Source: JAJYTI01 sp035302145 (lineage in GTDB: Bacteria > Bacteroidota > Bacteroidia > Flavobacteriales > Flavobacteriaceae). Taken from it: a DNA stretch of 7,166 nucleotides. A program made the translations under genes and the position numbers. The stretch covers positions 1 to 7,166 of the forward strand of contig DATGSX010000082.1 in assembly GCA_035302145.1 (NCBI GenBank), written 5' to 3'. Shown piece after piece: positions 6,524 through 7,166 of this stretch (positions within the stretch are counted from its first letter, which is position 1; every line of letters starts with the position of its first letter). Below the pieces are notes generated by a model, which did no database searches, was not told the DNA's origin, and saw nothing but the letters and a program-made list of their open reading frames with translations.

Positions 6524-6997
6524 ATGCGTCGAGTTTATTATTTATTTATAGCCGGAACTTTTTTATTTGGAATGGCATCTTGTAATGAAAACAAGAAAAA
6601 CGAATCGGAGCCTACCACTGAAGATGTAACTACATCAGATGATGCAGAATCAGCAACTACGAGTAACACAGAGGCTGAAGTAGCTTTAAATCCTCCACAT
6701 GGTGAGCCAGGTCATAGGTGTGATATACAAGTTGGTCAACCATTGCCAACAAATACTAATGCAACTAACACAAATACTAACAATAGTGGACAAAGATTGA
6801 ATCCTCCACACGGACAACCAGGACACGTTTGTGAAATTCCAGTTGGACAACCTTTACCAAACGGATCTGCTAATGGGGCAGCACCAAGTAATGTGCAATT
6901 AAAGACTCCTTTAATGAAAGAGAATCAAAAGCTAAATCCTCCACATGGGCAGCCTGGACATGTTTGTGAAATTCCAGTTGGACAACCATTACCATAA
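6524..6997 (+). CDS. Lipoprotein with three His/Cys 21-residue repeats, function unknown
   Basis: A 157-residue predicted lipoprotein. The leader MRRVYYLFIAGTFLFGMAS ends at a lipobox-like MAS|C, so Cys20 should be lipidated. Residues 21-54 are a disordered acidic, Thr/Ser/Asn-rich linker. Three copies of a motif, consensus NPPHGQPGHVCEIPVGQPL flanked by Leu and Pro, fill residues 55-75, 92-112 and 137-157, separated by Asn/Thr-rich and Gly/Ala/Lys-containing spacers; the third copy is the exact C-terminus. Each copy has His-x4-His-x-Cys (59/64/66, 96/101/103, 141/146/148), so metal or cofactor binding or disulfide formation is possible, but this is inference. Similar 'NPxHGxPGHRCDI' segments occur, from memory, in other Flavobacteriia proteins without assigned function. 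The upstream TTG at 6494 lies inside a -7 box and would put a basic tail before the leader, so the ATG at 6524 is preferred. The residues after Cys20 (NENKKNESE) do not show a clear surface-export signal, so which membrane leaflet holds it is open. Confidence 0.85.
   Translation: MRRVYYLFIAGTFLFGMASCNENKKNESEPTTEDVTTSDDAESATTSNTEAEVALNPPHGEPGHRCDIQVGQPLPTNTNATNTNTNNSGQRLNPPHGQPGHVCEIPVGQPLPNGSANGAAPSNVQLKTPLMKENQKLNPPHGQPGHVCEIPVGQPLP
6686..6748 (+). repeat. His/Cys repeat 1 of the lipoprotein
   Basis: This encodes residues 55-75. It is the most divergent copy, 17 of 21 residues matching copies 2 and 3; the changes are Q to E at position 7, V to R at 11, E to D at 13 and P to Q at 15. Both His and the Cys are kept. 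Confidence 0.95.
6797..6859 (+). repeat. His/Cys repeat 2 of the lipoprotein
   Basis: This encodes residues 92-112, identical in protein to copy 3 over all 21 residues. At the DNA level the two copies differ at eight bases in seven codons, all synonymous. Confidence 0.95.
6932..6994 (+). repeat. His/Cys repeat 3 of the lipoprotein
   Basis: This encodes residues 137-157 and is followed directly by the TAA stop, so the motif forms the very C-terminus. It is identical in protein to copy 2, with different codons for Leu1, His5, Gly6, Gln7, Pro8, His10 and Pro19 of the unit. Confidence 0.95.
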
Positions 6998-7025
6998 CAC
7001 TATTTTAAACATATAATTAACCACG

Positions 7026-7070
7026 AAGTAGCCGTCTCAGAAGCAAAATTCTGGAACGGCTACTTTTTTT
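7026..7070 (+). terminator. Intrinsic terminator of the repeat lipoprotein gene
   Basis: The arms AAGTAGCCGT (7026-7035) and ACGGCTACTT (7056-7065) pair over 10 bp. After one C/A mismatch the stem continues with one T-G pair and CAGAA/TTCTG, leaving a six-base loop. Seven T follow (7064-7070, overlapping the stem end). It lies 28 bases after the lipoprotein stop. The minus strand has no T run after the stem. Confidence 0.92.
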
Positions 7071-7111
7071 AGTTTAGTATAGTAAAAGAAGGTTGTTTTT
7101 TGTTGATTTAG

Positions 7112-7131
7112 AAAAAAGGGAGAGTACTCCC
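7112..7131 (-). terminator. Minus-strand terminator at the right edge
   Basis: GGGAG (7118-7122) and CTCCC (7127-7131) form a short GC-rich stem with a four-base loop. Read on the minus strand it is followed at once by six T (plus-strand A at 7112-7117). On the plus strand it is followed by CTCTTTT, so it may also act weakly as a back-up for the lipoprotein gene. It implies a convergent gene entering from the right. Confidence 0.65.
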
Positions 7132-7136
7132 CTCTT

Positions 7137-7166
7137 TTAAACACTCATTTTCTTTAGATTATTGGC
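7137..7166 (-). CDS. Possible C-terminal end of a convergent gene (cut by right edge)
   Basis: Of the three minus-strand frames at the right edge, two hit a stop within about a dozen bases. The third stays open and reads ANNLKKMSV before a TAA at 7139-7137. The stop lies just upstream of the minus-strand terminator, which is the arrangement expected for the end of a convergent gene. Nine residues are too few to name a product, and an untranslated region is equally possible. Confidence 0.35.
   Translation of the reverse strand, partial: ANNLKKMSV

Overview
The window looks like chromosomal DNA from a member of the Bacteroidota, most likely the Flavobacteriaceae. The base composition is AT-rich. 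One secreted protein ends in a type A type IX secretion (T9SS) sorting domain, a system known only from this phylum. Starts lack Shine-Dalgarno sequences. Several promoters fit the Bacteroidota housekeeping pattern TTG-N(about 19)-TAnnTTTG. There are no transposases, integrases, tRNAs, rRNAs, CRISPR arrays or signs of a phage or island. Most of the window is ordinary core genome.

Layout, left to right. (1) Minus strand, cut by the left edge: the N-terminus of a secreted M28-type metallopeptidase. (2) Minus strand: a 297-residue choice-of-anchor J protein with a T9SS tail, with its own promoter and intrinsic terminator. (3) Divergent from it, plus strand: ung (uracil-DNA glycosylase) followed 20 bases later by a short hotdog acyl-CoA thioesterase, probably co-transcribed. 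(4) Plus strand: a 1042-residue exported tricorn-like S41 protease with all four catalytic residues at tricorn-like spacing, closed by a strong terminator. (5) Plus strand: a 134-residue two-helix membrane protein, not recognised as a characterised family. Its start is placed at 5916 because a promoter overlaps the more upstream alternative start. (6) Plus strand: a 157-residue lipoprotein built from three copies of a 21-residue His/Cys motif, with promoter and terminator. (7) At the right edge, a minus-strand terminator and a possible last ten codons of a convergent gene.

The genes do not form one pathway. The common theme is the cell envelope: two exported peptidases, a T9SS cargo, an inner-membrane protein and a lipoprotein, beside housekeeping DNA repair and acyl-CoA turnover. 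The least explained item is the repeat lipoprotein. Its repeats 2 and 3 are identical in protein but differ at eight synonymous bases, so the motif is being held by selection and is not simply a fresh duplication.
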